A stretch of 64,000 nucleotides of DNA from Nematostella vectensis. Taxonomy: Eukaryota; Cnidaria; Anthozoa; Actiniaria; Edwardsiidae. Location: NCBI RefSeq assembly GCF_932526225.1, contig NC_064039.1, positions 7,143,001 to 7,207,000 of the forward strand, given 5' to 3'. Shown here piece by piece: positions 47,277-60,700 of this stretch. A program made the translations under genes and the position numbers. Under the pieces are notes generated by a model. It ran no database searches, was not told the origin of the DNA, and saw nothing but the letters and a program-made list of their open reading frames with translations. The first letter of the stretch is position 1. Every line of letters begins with the position of its first letter.

Positions 47277-50200
47277 CTTGGGACTTCTAATAGAATCCGC
47301 TGAAATAGTACCGTGGACGCATGAAACGCGATCGATTTCCTTTCGTTGTCGGGGGCATTCTTATCAGTAATGTCTCTTAAGTAAAATAAAAATATCATTG
47401 TGTTTGATAAAAAAAAAACACGTCCACTTCAAAATGTATAGAAACAGTGCATAAAAAACGTTTCATTCTTCGTCATTTACATCCTAGTTCATGTCTGATT
47501 AGCTGTCTTCCTCGCTCTCTTTAATTTCTTTTCTCGTGCATCGCTTTCCTTGCAAGGAGAAGATCGATAAGCCCAATTTGCTTCTTCTGCATCATATATA
47601 GCATCAACCATTATCAGGTTGCAACCTGGATTTGGTCGCATCTTTGTGAAAATTGAGTGCCTTCACTTTTTCTGAATTAATGTTTTCTAGCCAATTCCTT
47701 GACCTCCACTTCCTGCCAGCTCGAAGCTAATCTCTTGCCCGTGTTTCTTTGACGATTTTATGGAACTACAATCCTGGAGAAAACATATGAATAGAGACAA
47801 ATTCATTCGGTCAATCTAAATTTTGAATTTTGAGGGTAGGGTTTTTATTAGTTTGCGTTGAAAGCCGAACTTTATCCCGAAAAAGACGGAATTTTATACG
47901 GGGTAATGTTTGGCTTGTCCACGCAGGCTAGTTAGTTGTTTTCGATACCCTTTTATTACTGTTCATCGGACTCAGGCGCGATTACAGCTCTGAACACTTT
48001 CGCCCCAATTAACAGAATAACTCTAAACATTTGACCTGTTTATGTAAACAGGTGTAAATAGGTCTGTGTCCGTGCCTAGATCTCATTCGAGAAAAAGCGT
48101 CTATTTGAAGGGCGCGTTTTGAAACGATACACTTTTTTTATAAGAACCTTTTTTATAAGAACATTCTTAGAACGACCCAGCTCTACGGAAAATTAGACAT
48201 TATTATAAAAAAGTTTGATGCGATTCTCATGGATACGTAAACGTCAAATGTATTTTCGTCCCCTCCTATGATTCTATGGATAGCATTAACAACTTCTGCT
48301 TTACAAAGAAAAGGATAAAACATGAAAAAGCGGAGTTTAATATGAAAATGTCTGTTCGACACCCGATGAGTACTTTTAAATGAAATACCCATGTCTGACC
48401 TCGGGAAGAACTGATAGGCGAAAGTTACTTAATTACGACGTAATGGGCAAAAGAAACTATCCTCATGTAGCCTGCGGCCTAACTTTCCCAGCTGGCAGGG
48501 GGCTGACGTCTCCATAAAGCCTTTGGGTATATTGTATTGATGTGCATCATAGCAAGTCGCAAGTAGAAAAAGCATTCATCCATCAGACTCACTGACTACC
48601 ACAATGGTAAAGCAATACAGTAATGGACAATGGAGCAGACGATTCAAGGGCTAGTCATACAAAAGCATGAACGATTGCAGTAATTGAAACCGTCAAAACA
48701 GGTAGCAAAAAGGGGAGGGGCTTTGAGATTAAAAGCCTTGAAATCATACCTGTAATTGGGTACGCGTGAACGAAGAGGGCAAACTCACCTGCTTATAGAT
48801 GGGTGTTCTCGATTATGCCATCTATTTAACGTAAATATCAGAAACTATTTCATCTCAGGCTGTTTTTAAATCTCCAGATAACTTCCTTTTGTCGAGAAGG
48901 ATCAAATTCTTGGATATAATATTCATTCACAAAAATGTGCAACTAATTATTCAAAGCGCTAAATATTTCTTTTCCATCCCAGAGATACTTTGTTATCAAC
49001 ATTTCAAAAAACAATGGTGCATAAAAGCGAAAAAAATTGAACAGCATGGCTATCTTTAAATATATAAATCTAAACTATCTTCTTTTACTTGTTGACTACA
49101 CTGTACATTATTAACATACCATGCAGACACTATTATAATTATACAGACTAATTCATAAATATTAAATTCAAATGGTGGCAAAAACTGCCCAAAGCATGAC
49201 TTATATATTTCTATATTTCTTTCCTTTTTTTTATTTTAATGGAAATACAAGATAACCTTATTGAATATTCCCAACATAGTATAAAATACAATTTTGCAAT
49301 AAAATTTAATTGTTATCTTCGTATGGGATCAATCACAGCACCAGTGTTAACAAGATTGTGTGAGAAAAAACTTGAATGTTGTGAATTCAATGTAAGACAT
49401 GTCTAGATGTAGGCTTACCCTGATGGAAATTATTTTTTGAAATATTCAGCCATTCTGATCTATATTTTCTACACAAATATAGAAGTGTAGAAGTAGAAAT
49501 GTAAAAGTATTAAATTATACTCTTAGAGTTCTTCTAATCTCAAGTATGTGTTAACTCAGATAAAACTGCCTTTGCATTCCACTTATGTTCCCATGATTTC
49601 AAGATCAATTTTTGTCACATTATTTTGTAAACTTTGCTTTCAATATTGAGACAACGCTGATCCAAAATTACTTACTATGCAAGTTATAAAAGACATTTTC
49701 AGTTGAACTGACACTAATTTGAGTCTTCTGTACAAGACCAAAAGACAAGGACTAGGAATCTGAAAGATTGGACTGAAAAATTAACATGTTTCTGGCAAGA
49801 AAATTGCCAAACCAAAATAACAATGTTAAAGTTCAAGAAAAACACTATCTCCAGGTTTTTAGGTCTAGTAGTATAGTTGGTTACATAAGTACACTTCCTT
49901 CAAAAACAAAGAATCCCCTTCCTGCTTTCTATTCTTATGTTAAAAATGTATATTGATTGAGGTTTGCATGCAGTAAAAAAATACTTGGATTATAATTTCT
50001 AAAGTTAAGAAGCTTTTGGAGTTTATACCAACTGGATTAGGGAAACCACTGATGACAAAGGAAATGAGATCAAGTAATCTTTGTAGTAATATCCACTAAA
50101 TATCAGAGGTTAGAATAAAGTTAACATCTAATTGAATGTCAGTGACCTTGGTTACTGATACTTCCTGTATAATCTCCATTGGTCAATCAACACAGCATTA

Positions 50201-53200
50201 ATTATCTGTCACTAAAAATATTTATTTACAAACCATAACTAAACTATTGGTCGAGCTAAGTTTTAACCCTTATGGGAGAAAAGCTAAGGAAAACAGAAAA
50301 AAGGAAAAAAAATACAAAAATATTAAAAAACTTTGTAAGGGGGGGGGGGGGGGGGAGGAGGGGGTCAAGGGCCAGCTTTGAAAAATAAAATAAAATTTGA
50401 AAATCAATAAAAAATGATGACCATGTATGTTTTTCATACCTGTCAACTCTTCCGCATTAGGCAGGAGTCTCAAGATTTTGGACCCCCTCTCCCGCGTTGA
50501 GCACCACATCTCCCGCTTTTAAAAGTGATTTTTATTGCTTCCGAAAAATTATTCTATAGAAAATCGTCATTTTGCCTATTTTCTATTAAAATATTTGAAA
50601 CAATAATTCCCTTGCCTAGCACAATTTATCTAACACCCTTGTGAGATCCATAAGTGGATTTGTTCGTGAGAGCTTTCTATACGACAAACGCCTGCAAGGT
50701 TTAACCCACCCCTCCCCCCAAAAATTTCAAGCCTTGAGATTTTCGGAGGTTGATCTGTTGAACAGGTATGGTTTTTGTATAATTTTGGACAAAGTATAAG
50801 CATAAAAACTGCAAATATCATATTTTATGGTGTCGAGTATTGTCTATAAATGGATAGTCATTAAAAAAAATGGATATGGGGGGGGGGGGGGGTCAGGTCG
50901 ATTCCATCCAGTTTTTTCTCGGATTTTTTTTTAACATTACAAGATACCTAATCAAAACTCATTAGGATGAGAGGAAAGTTAAATTCTTCTTCAATCGATA
51001 GTCCACAACATTATTCGTTAGAAATACTATAGAAACTCCTTTTTACTTGCATTGAGGAGGTTTAGGTCTCAGAAATAATTTTTACTTGAATTCGGCGCCA
51101 TTTTATGAAGTTGTATGAGAAAGACCGCTGATAAACCGGGCGATTCACCGTAGTTCATAAAACATACGATCGATTATCATTCGCTACAGTTCGATACTGT
51201 CTCGCATATAGATTTGGAAACTGAGGGGAAAAATATAGAGTTAATACATGAGAGCGTCTGTTACATATTTGTTTAAATGGTCACGCTAAAGCCTTGAAAA
51301 ATTTAATAGATTATCTATTGTGAATTAATTTCCATTTGAAAGTTGAAAATATTTTATTTTCAAAAATTTACTTGAGTGACATGACGGAAAAACCTGGAAA
51401 ATGCGCAATTCCAGATAGAGAGGGGAGACACAATTTCTTACAATGGCTATAGGTTTCTTGTATTACGGACTGATTTTCAAAACACAAATAACGTGAGGCC
51501 GAAGTGCACATAACCAGATTTTGGCTTTTTAAGATAGTTTTTCCTTGATCACCATTGCCCTGTGTATCAGTTCAGGGACGAAAAGCTCAAATTTCAATGA
51601 CACTTTACAAAATGTCGCATCAATTTAAAAAAATTCGCACTTTTTTTTGTTTGCTATAAGTTACTAAGTACTCAGAGAAATTCCCCGCCTTATTCGATGT
51701 GAAATGGGCTTATTGGAAGAGTCACGTCATGTATACTTGAGTTGTTCCCTCCATCCCCTCTAGAAATAGCAAAAAAGTACATAGGTAGAGAATGTGCTAT
51801 GACCCCTATTCATGGCGAATGTGCTGTGACCCCTATACAAAGCACAGTGTGAAACCCACATTGAAAAACAAAGCTGGATAAGCAGCAGCAGCTGGGGAAT
51901 GGCTGGAATGGTACTATGTTATGTTTAACATATCAGCTCTTTCATGCAGGAGGTGAGCTAGGAACAGAAGACGTCAGTCAGCAGTTAACATTGTGCAAAG
52001 GGGTCCTGTTAAATACTTATGCTTGCAACCCCCTGGAAATTTTAACAAGGTTTTCAAAGGGTGCAGGAGCAACTAAACAGGACACTCCGACTCCATTAAG
52101 GGGGTACTGATTTCAAGCAAACCCATCCCTCTACCCTCTGAGGCTTTCCTCTCCCCCCCCCCCCCCTCCCTCTTGCAATATGTTTTTAGCTTAGGCCATG
52201 CAGACACTCTCTATGTCATCAATCAAAACATTGCTATGCAACTTGATTACATGTAAAACAATCTCGCATTGGCTCTCTTGGGTTTTTTTCACACATTGTT
52301 ACTGTGTGTCACCTTATTTCACAAGATTCCAGGTCATTTAAACATATTTGGTTTTACACTAAAGCCCCCTCACATTTCTGAGCAGATGTTTTTTGATATA
52401 TGCACGTTCTTTTTTAAACCAACAGGTTTCAAGTGGTACATATGCAACCGACAACAAATTGGTTTTAAAATCCAGTGCATAAAAACCAATGTTATCTCCT
52501 GCTTTCTTTAAAATAGCGCACCACCCTCCCCTCCCCCATGAAACCACCAACCACCCCTCTTCCTGAAACCACTACCCACCCCTCCTCCCCAACTTTTGCC
52601 CCCCCCCCCCGTGCACTTATGGGACCACTCCACCGCCCCTGAAACATAAGACTTCATTGCATGTCCAAATTCGAGTCAAATCTGGTTTGTATCAATTTTC
52701 AACCCATGACCCTTTTAACTAACAGATTAGTTGCCTGTTATGCTATTTTTAGCAGTTTTGAATGATTACTGAAAGGTTATATTGATGATATGAATAAAAC
52801 AATGATGTCATAAACAAAACAGTATAGTTAGAGCTCATATGTATAAAGTTGGAAATTTTAATACTTTTTAAAGTATAATAATTAAAAATTATCTATTTTT
52901 GTTGTTCTTTTAGGGAGAAAGATGACTTTATTCTAACATAGAAAAAAAATATGCATGAAGCATTCTTTCTGAAAGAATCTGAATGAATAGTTAATGGCAT
53001 ATCAAGTTATTGTTAGATAAAGATGCAAGGAAACAGGGATGGAAAAGCTTTCACCCAAAAAAAGTAACCAAGTTATTTTAATGGTGGGGTGGGAGAGGTA
53101 CAAAAACTGACAATTTAAAAATCCTGAATGAATTTGAAAATAATTTTTTTTATCCTGTTAAAATGCAGATTTTTTATTGTACAGAAGTTTCAGTTAAAGG

Positions 53201-56200
53201 TCTAAAGAAAAATTTTTAGGAAAGGTTGTGTATGCCCCAAGCTATGCTTACACATTATAAGACCTGGGTCAAAATTGTTTAGGCACTACTATAGTGGGGT
53301 CAGCATGGCTAGGAAGATGACAATTCAACAAGTATTTTCAGGTAGTCACAGTAGGCAGTGTAGATTGATAAGTAGGGGGTGGAAGTTATTTTATCTTTTT
53401 AGTTCAAATGAAACTTGAGTTTAAAAAAAAAGTAGCAGGCACTTGGTGGAAAATTAAATAGCAGGCGCTTCCAACAGCTGCCAGGGACTAATGAAACCCC
53501 TGGTAGTGGTTTGTAGAATAGATCTCTACTTACTGAAGTCAAAACAATGCATTAGATATACAGTGATCGTTGGGATCAAATATAGCCGTGCTGTTCACCA
53601 TAGTTTACACTATTTTATGGCAGTGTACTTTGGTCTGGGATGCATTGTGTGACCAATAATACCAAGGTTAATTTGACTTGGACCAAAAATAACATAACTG
53701 CTATATAACATAGCACTTAAAGATATATCTACAATACATTAAAAGAGACAAGAAATGTTTTTGTTATCATAAAAGGAAAAGAGGTCAACTTAAAATGTTA
53801 ACTTGTGAGTTTATCTTGAAGAACCAAAACATCCAAGGAGACATCTTTCAAGTACTTTGAATTTGTTTCTTGTCTTGCTGTATTTAGTAGCAGCATTCTA
53901 AGCAGAACTTACAGCAGCAAGACATTTACCAGGAGATAAAGCCACTTAAGCTTGTTTCAAAGATAGTGTCTTGTTATCACATCTTAAATAAGGGAGAGCA
54001 AATTCAAAAAATAATTAAGGAAGTTGAAGGCCCTTTGTGTAATACATACAAAGATGATTACATACAATTATCCACTCCCTTCTTGAATAATCAAAATACA
54101 CCCTAACTGCATGCATTATTTTGACTGGAGTTGAACCAAGAATTAAATAGAGACAGAAACAGGATCAAGTCTTGTTCTAGCTTTATTGGTTTTCAGCATC
54201 CAATATAATTTAAGGCCACATTTTACATGTAAGCTCCTAGAGTCATCTACTCAATAATTACGATCATATGTTCAAGCTTGGATGCGTACACTAAAATTCA
54301 GAATTCTAATTCCACCTTAGAATCAGCCATGGTGAGAAATGAAGTGTTGTGTCAAGTTAAGTGATGGAATTTACTGGATTTAAACTCAAAACTGAGTGAC
54401 AACATTTTGCTGCATTTTAAGAGTAGTTCCATGGCAAGTAATAAGTTGGAATTAAATCACTACACCACAACGCTCAAGTGAATAGCAGTTTTTTTTTTCA
54501 AAATTTAACACATCTATATTCAGTCCTGGCTCAGTTGAGGCTAGACACAACAGGGCAGTAGAGCCAAACACAATACAACAACAGCTAAGTGAAATTCACT
54601 ACGACTGAGACATTTCTCATTCATAATCTAATTCTATAAGCTCCCTCACATCAGTTAGATACAATCTAATAGAGAACACTTGTAGGCAAAATAATTATAC
54701 TTCAGGCAAAATGTCTTAGACACAATTTGCATATCCTTTCCTAAGAAAAACTGACTATGTTTACTAGAATATAAATTACCTTTTAGAGGGATGCGGCGGG
54801 GGCTAGCTTGGACACATTGTACAGAAGCTAGGAAATCGATGTGGGCTTCATGGGTTTTCAGAACTAATTTCTGTCCCTTGTAACAAAATACAAATACATA
54901 TTCTTGGTGCGAAAATGACCCATAAAGGTCTTTTCCATATATTTCCCTCTAGCTGAGCCGAGCGAGTTTGTTTAATTAGAAACTAAGGCAACTTAGACAA
55001 GTACAAAATTAAAATTACTTTTCAATGGAAAGTATTATTTACAGCGGTTAAATCAAAAATATAATTTCGTCCTCGCTTGGTCCGTGACAAATCAAAAACC
55101 TAAATTTGACATTGTGAAGTTTTGAAAGGCAAAAGGAGTTTCGTATTCGGCTTTCATTAGACTTAAACAGCGGGATTCTAACTGCTGGTTGATCTAGCGA
55201 ATAATACAACTCAGGCAAAATATTAGCATCAGTTCTATGACTAGATCATAATATCTAGTTACTAAACTCATGGGCTTTCACATACGAAGCACAAGCTAAC
55301 ACTTTAACACAACAAATTGACACTTATTCTTTATACCAGACCGAGCTTGGAATTTCGCAATACTACCAAAGGTATTACTGGTCCAAAAAGATTACTCGCT
55401 TCGGTCAATATTTACTAAGAGTATGCGAGTTGGATGTCGTAATACTAGCGTCTGCTTAAATGTTATGTACTCATGAAAGGAATCGAGCCGAAAAAAAGGA
55501 AGGTAGAAGGAAATATTGCTTAATTTAAACCGCCGATTGTCACACGTTCAATTAATTCGAATACACCGAGCGAATAGAACACATGATCACCTCGGTTTGT
55601 GAGTTCGCACCGGTAGGTCGACAAAATATTGAGCAATTACTGTACCAAAAACTCAAGCGCAGAAAAGACAACTTAACTGTGCTTTAGCTTTTCAAGGTAT
55701 TAAACTTTAAGCCCTGAAAAAACAATCAAAGATTATAATAAAATTTTAATGTAACGCCGAAAGAAAGCGCGAAACTTGTGCGTATAATATAAGATATTAC
55801 TACCAGTCGGTTAGCAATTTCAGCCCCACCTTGAAAAGAAAAGCAAAGCGGCACACCTCTATTGCTAAACCTACAGCGTAATACACAACAAAAGACTTTG
55901 GTCGTTTGGATAAGCGTTTTCACGATCGACTGGCTGCTAGAATGGGAACTGATGAAACAATAAGTTACCGACAATAAACTAGACATAGCTTGAATGAACA
56001 CTAGTCGAAACTCACTCGGCCGTATAGAACTACTCTATCGTCCTTTCAAATGCGGATATTTAAAGACATTTCAAGGTGGAAAATATGGAAATATCCGATT
56101 TGACATTACTCAGCATAGGCTAGAGTAATATAAACACGTTGAAATACTCTCCCTTCGTCGAGGACAAAGTAATAACTGAAGCTACGAATCTCTAAGGGCT

Positions 56201-56305
56201 GGACGCCTAACTCATTGACATTAGATTTCGCATCACACATCGAACGCTTGTATGTCCATAAAGTTCAGCCAGAAGAAAATAAAATAATATAAGCTAGCAT
56301 ATACT
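47277..56305. other. Nine-kilobase gene-poor region between RNPC3 and the fax-like gene
   Basis: I see no coding exon here; the short open frames lack composition bias or family motifs. It contains a small TIR element (50435-50770), G-tracts at 50339-50355 and 50878-50892, and C-tracts near 52147-52166 and 52599-52610. The last 2 kb is probably the fax-like 3' UTR, with a minus-strand AATAAA at 54182-54187 as one candidate signal. Confidence 0.5.
50435..50770. mobile_element. Short TIR element (MITE-like)
   Basis: The left end CATACCTGTCAAC (50435-50447) faces the right end GTTGAACAGGTATG (50757-50770), complementary apart from a one-base insertion. GTTTTT-like sequence lies on both flanks and may be a target duplication. 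There is no coding capacity inside. Confidence 0.5.
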
Positions 56306-57517
56306 TTACTGCTCTGGTTCTGCTGGCTTCTCCTCGGCTGCTGGAGTATCTTTGGCCTCATCCTCCGTAGGCTTTGCCTCTTCGCTCTTGCCTCCCTCCC
56401 CCTCCTCTGCTGGTTTGGCGCCATCTTCGGCCGGGCTTTCAGCATTCTCGGCATCATCTCCCTCCTTTTTCTCGGCTCCCTCTTCTTTTACCTCTTCCTC
56501 CTTCTTCTCACCCTCCTCTTTCTCTCCCTCCTCGCCTTCCTTCTGGTCAGCGTTGGATTTGGTTCGCTTTCCCTTCTTTTTAAAGCTGAGCCGGCTCTTT
56601 GGCTTGAATTCCTCGAAGTGCTCTTCGGAACAAATATCTCCCCAGTCAAGCCAGTAATTCAGCTTCATGCGATCACAGAAATCAGCTAGATTCTTAAGCT
56701 CCTCTCGGATGAGCTTATTCTGCGGTGACTCTTCGGTACCGTAGACAAAGCATGCGAGCAAGCCAAACATTGTGCAGTCGAGAGTGCACGGTTCGGAGTC
56801 CATGAAGAACTCTTTCTCACCCAATAACGCTGACATCGCGCGTAAATCTTCCTCTGCGATGGCGTAGATTTCTTCCTTTGTATGCTTGCCGATTCCATGA
56901 GCTTGCATACATTTGATGCACTTATTTTGATCCAGCTTAGGCCGCAGGTCCTTGTATACAGGGGCCAAGTTGCTATAATATTTCTTGGTCTCTTGATAGT
57001 TGTCCACCCATCTGTAGTAGGCAAGACTCCAGTACGTGTTTTCCTCGGCCATAGCTTGGATCGCATGGCACATTGCTTTTTGCTCGGCGCTGAGATGAGC
57101 GTCGGGATCCACGTTGAACTTCTTATTCAAATACTTTATACAGAAGTTGGTGTCTTGTACTTTGTCGCCTTGATACTCGATGAACGGCACTTTCTCTTTA
57201 CTCGAGCCAAGTTTGCTCTCGTAAAAGTTCTCGTATGGAATCTTTACCATACGAAGATAGGTTTCGAGCTTCAGCGAGTTAGGGAGAAACCCTGGAATAG
57301 TAGGCCCTGGCGGGTGTTGATGCAAAATCACTTTTGGCGGTAAACTTCCATTCTCCTCTTTCTTCTCTCCCTCGACCGCGTCTTCGATCTTTTCCGCCGA
57401 TTGAGTCTCTTCGGTCGGTTTGTTTTCTTCAACGTGGTTCTCCTCGGGTTTAGAGGGTTCTACCTCAGCCGGGGCAGCTTCTTCAGCGACTGGGGTACTT
57501 TCGACTTCGGTCGCCAT
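56306..57517 (-). CDS. FAXC: Failed axon connections (fax/FAXC)-like GST-fold protein, single coding exon
   Basis: This is a 403-aa uninterrupted frame from ATG 57515-57517. Residues 1-58 are acidic and Pro/Glu-rich. A thioredoxin-like metaxin/fax N-domain starts near residue 61 (KVILHQHPPG, PSFKLETYLR-type helix, SKEKVPFIEYQG, DTNFCIKYL). A GST-C/metaxin-like helical domain covers about 150-300 (ENTYWSLAYYRW, SEPCTLDCTMFGLLACF). From about 315 the chain is a Lys/Glu-rich low-complexity tail. Fax genes act in axonal development in insects; the function here is unknown. Vertebrate FAXC has several introns and this copy has none within the coding region. On the minus strand the ATG is preceded directly by a TTTTTCTGCTCTCAG acceptor-like sequence, so an untranslated upstream exon is possible. 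The gene symbol reflects family rather than proven orthology, as cnidarians may have several fax-like paralogues. Confidence 0.85.
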   Translation of the reverse strand: MATEVESTPVAEEAAPAEVEPSKPEENHVEENKPTEETQSAEKIEDAVEGEKKEENGSLPPKVILHQHPPGPTIPGFLPNSLKLETYLRMVKIPYENFYESKLGSSKEKVPFIEYQGDKVQDTNFCIKYLNKKFNVDPDAHLSAEQKAMCHAIQAMAEENTYWSLAYYRWVDNYQETKKYYSNLAPVYKDLRPKLDQNKCIKCMQAHGIGKHTKEEIYAIAEEDLRAMSALLGEKEFFMDSEPCTLDCTMFGLLACFVYGTEESPQNKLIREELKNLADFCDRMKLNYWLDWGDICSEEHFEEFKPKSRLSFKKKGKRTKSNADQKEGEEGEKEEGEKKEEEVKEEGAEKKEGDDAENAESPAEDGAKPAEEGEGGKSEEAKPTEDEAKDTPAAEEKPAEPEQ

Positions 57518-57639
57518 TCTGAGAGCAGAAAAATCAAAGAAGACAACTCAATGATCACTAGATCGAGCTAAGATCCAACGCCTTCTTCAGTAAAGAAAGA
57601 CCCAACCCAACAATGACCTTTGGGTAGGAACGATAGAGG

Positions 57640-57740
57640 GACCACGCGTTATTTGCACGTTTCAAGCTTATAAATTGACGGCATTGTCAGTTGCTAACCA
57701 ATCATGAACCTGGACTAGAGCGCTGCGCCAATCACAAGCG
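57640..57740 (-). promoter_or_regulatory. Candidate core promoter of the fax-like gene
   Basis: On the minus strand a TTTATAAG TATA-like box lies at 57668-57675. Two CCAAT boxes in plus orientation are further upstream at 57699-57703 and 57728-57732. This places a likely start site about 110-130 bases before the ATG. No transcript data support it. Confidence 0.45.
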
Positions 57741-60700
57741 ACGCTTGCCGCAATTGTCAAAGTTCTGGGTGTGAAAGCTGTGCAATACAAATGACGGCGG
57801 GGGGAGGTGTGCTCAATGCGCTGGGGAATAGAAAAATATCAATAGACCCAGTTTACATAAAAATAGCGCCCAATTGTAAACAAAACATGGGCAAAGCTCA
57901 TTTGTTGGGCACATAACAGCAATGTGAAGTTTGCTCGTTAGCGCACAAGTCAATGTATTTTGCACCATTCTGTATACATTTATAAGCGCTTCAGTGGTTT
58001 GGTATAAATATATCATCAATACGCAACATGTACATGCAAATTCTCGATAAGCGACATACATTACAAGAACGCATGCGAAGTAACCGTACTCTAAGTGTAG
58101 ACAAGCATAATTTATTCTATTCGAGTGTGATAGACAGTCGAGGTCGGGCCGAAAATGCGGACGAAGTCTTTTGCTGCACGGACAATTTATCCAATTACTG
58201 GGGAGTCAAAGGGCGGAGAACTTGAGAGAAAGGTGTCACTAGTTTAATATAGGACAAGAGGGAGCGCGCGAGAGCGAATTTCGACCTCTAAGAAGGCTTG
58301 AGGGCTAGGCTGAGGCGAGCTAAAGCGGTGTTAGAATGCATCGGAAACGCGCCCGCAGACTGACAGAAGAACGGAGCGCGTCGTGTATACCTTGGCCTAA
58401 GCCCTAACTGGAGCGTTAAGCAAACATTAGGATGTGACAACGTGCGAACAGTCTCTTGGGACTTATTTGAATCCGGTTTGACGAGTGATGTCAAGCGAAC
58501 GCTTTCTACGTCTCGCGTCCAAGACGTTATTTTTAGAGTCCAAGGGACGCGAAAAATACTATGTTTAGGCTTCAGGTCCATTGAGCACCGAGTCACGCCT
58601 GCTACCATTCCATTACTATGAATGCAGGCCAAAACATGTCCTGTTGTGATGTGCACGGTTTTATAATTGATTTCTAACTGTATTATTATGCATAAGTTAA
58701 TGAGTTGCAATAAAGTATTACAATCGGCCGAGATTTTGACGTCGCAATACTCAAATTAAAATATCTCGAGGGATATAAGTGTGTTAGGGGATAATTCATT
58801 GACTGAGTTATTAAAACATTGGATTTGCGTAGGCGAATAGAGTAGTTGATTGGACATTACTATGGACATTACGGTATTCCGTTTTACGCGGGAAATCTTG
58901 GCGGGAACGTTGGCAAAATTACTCAAGTAAGTCGAAGTTACTTTCTTTTGTTCGCATGACCCGTAACGAAGCCGCGGGACTATTTTTGAAAGGTAGTAGA
59001 TAAACAAGTGAAAAATTGCTCTCTATTACAGGTAACAATGAGCTTGATAGGTTCATAGACTACCTTGTAAGTATTAATCTCTAGCAGCCTTCGTTATCAA
59101 GTAAGCAAATGAACAATACGCGTAGCGAAAGGCTGTTAGTAATATATAGCAGCTATTATACTCAGCAGGAAAGGGAAAGCTCAAAATAAAATCATTTAGT
59201 GAGGTGAATCGAGGGGTCACTAGCTTTTGAAAGATGCAAATTAACAATGTCGTCCTAGAGGCATGTCAAATTTACCGGAACTAGAAATGAAAATACGCCC
59301 TTTATCTAAGTTTAAACTTCCCATTGCCTCTACACAGATAAAGTAGAACACTTACCTTTAAGTAAAGAATTGGTAAAAATCTTTAGCTCAAGGAATCGAG
59401 AGGATTACGAACAAGAACTTGTGTAAGCGACTCAACCCTTCCAACCTTTGTTTATAAGGCTCTTGCGTAAAACCGATGATTAACATTGCCACGTATGAAA
59501 TTATAAAGGTCATATGGCGAAACAATAGCACCTTCAGTACCGCAAGAATAATATTTGTTAATGGAAAATGTATTTATATGTGCCTGGACGAAATAAGAAT
59601 CGAACAACAACTTATTTTGGCAGCTTGTCGCAAAGGACACGAGGGACCATTAGTGTTTAAGTGTGATCTGATGGTTTTACAATTGCGCCATTGTAAACTT
59701 AATGCTGTGACTGTTTCAGACTGAATATTTAATCGTTATGGAATTAAGCTGTTTCGCAGCTTTGCATTTACTATAGGGAATCCCGGAAACATGGTGCAAT
59801 GGCCACGAATCCCGTCATTCATGCCGAAAAAATCCCTTAATGGCATGGGCTCTAACCAACAATAGGTCTACAATCCGGGGAGTGGAGACTCGGCGTATAT
59901 TTTTATTTTTATTTTTTCAATTACATGATTCTTCCAAAGACAGGAAGACGTCATACAGGGCATAGCTCCAATAACAAGTGTCCCATCTGAGGATGTCAAA
60001 ACTATTAAGTTGATACCCAAGTACCCACCCTCTGCATCAATAAGACTGTCAATAGGAAGTCACGTTTCGTTGTTGTGAGGTCCCAAGTCCGGATTGCTTC
60101 AGATAGTATCAAACTGTACTCAAGACAGGAACCGCACGTGATTTTAACATGTTATGGTTATTTCGATAATCATGGCCTCGATGTCTTATCGTCTCTAAAT
60201 CAGGTTGGAATTGCGCAAAGGTTGGCTCGAACGTTTTATGGAAGTATTTTTTCTATCTGTATTGCACAATCGATGTTTTTGTATCATTACAGCAAAGTAT
60301 TGTATAAGAGAAAAAACAATTCGAAGTTTGTGAGATGCGCTTTTATTCGTGCTTTAAATTAAATTCACGTTCTGTCTTATGGCAAAAACAAAACAAATCA
60401 TTATTATGTTTGCAAACTTTCTAGTTAATGGACTATAGTAAATTCTAGTCGTTCCAGAAGGTCGGTCATCTATGAATTTCAAGCGCGTGACTCAACAAAA
60501 AGGGCGAAAGTTATTCAAGAAGAGAAAACAATTGAGAAACCGGAAGATGTTTTAGCGAGAAGCATCCGGTTTATATTAACGTTCTTTAACAGTTCACGTT
60601 CGAGACAGGCACGAGGTATGCGGATTTTTAATAGTTTATTCAAAATAATTTGCTTGTCCATTGATTCTAACGATATTTTTGTTCGAGCAGGTGTGCATTT

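Noticed and set aside
59476-60362. Short frames at 59476-59724 and 60075-60362.
   Set aside because: No recognisable motif, poor start context and no neighbouring exons.
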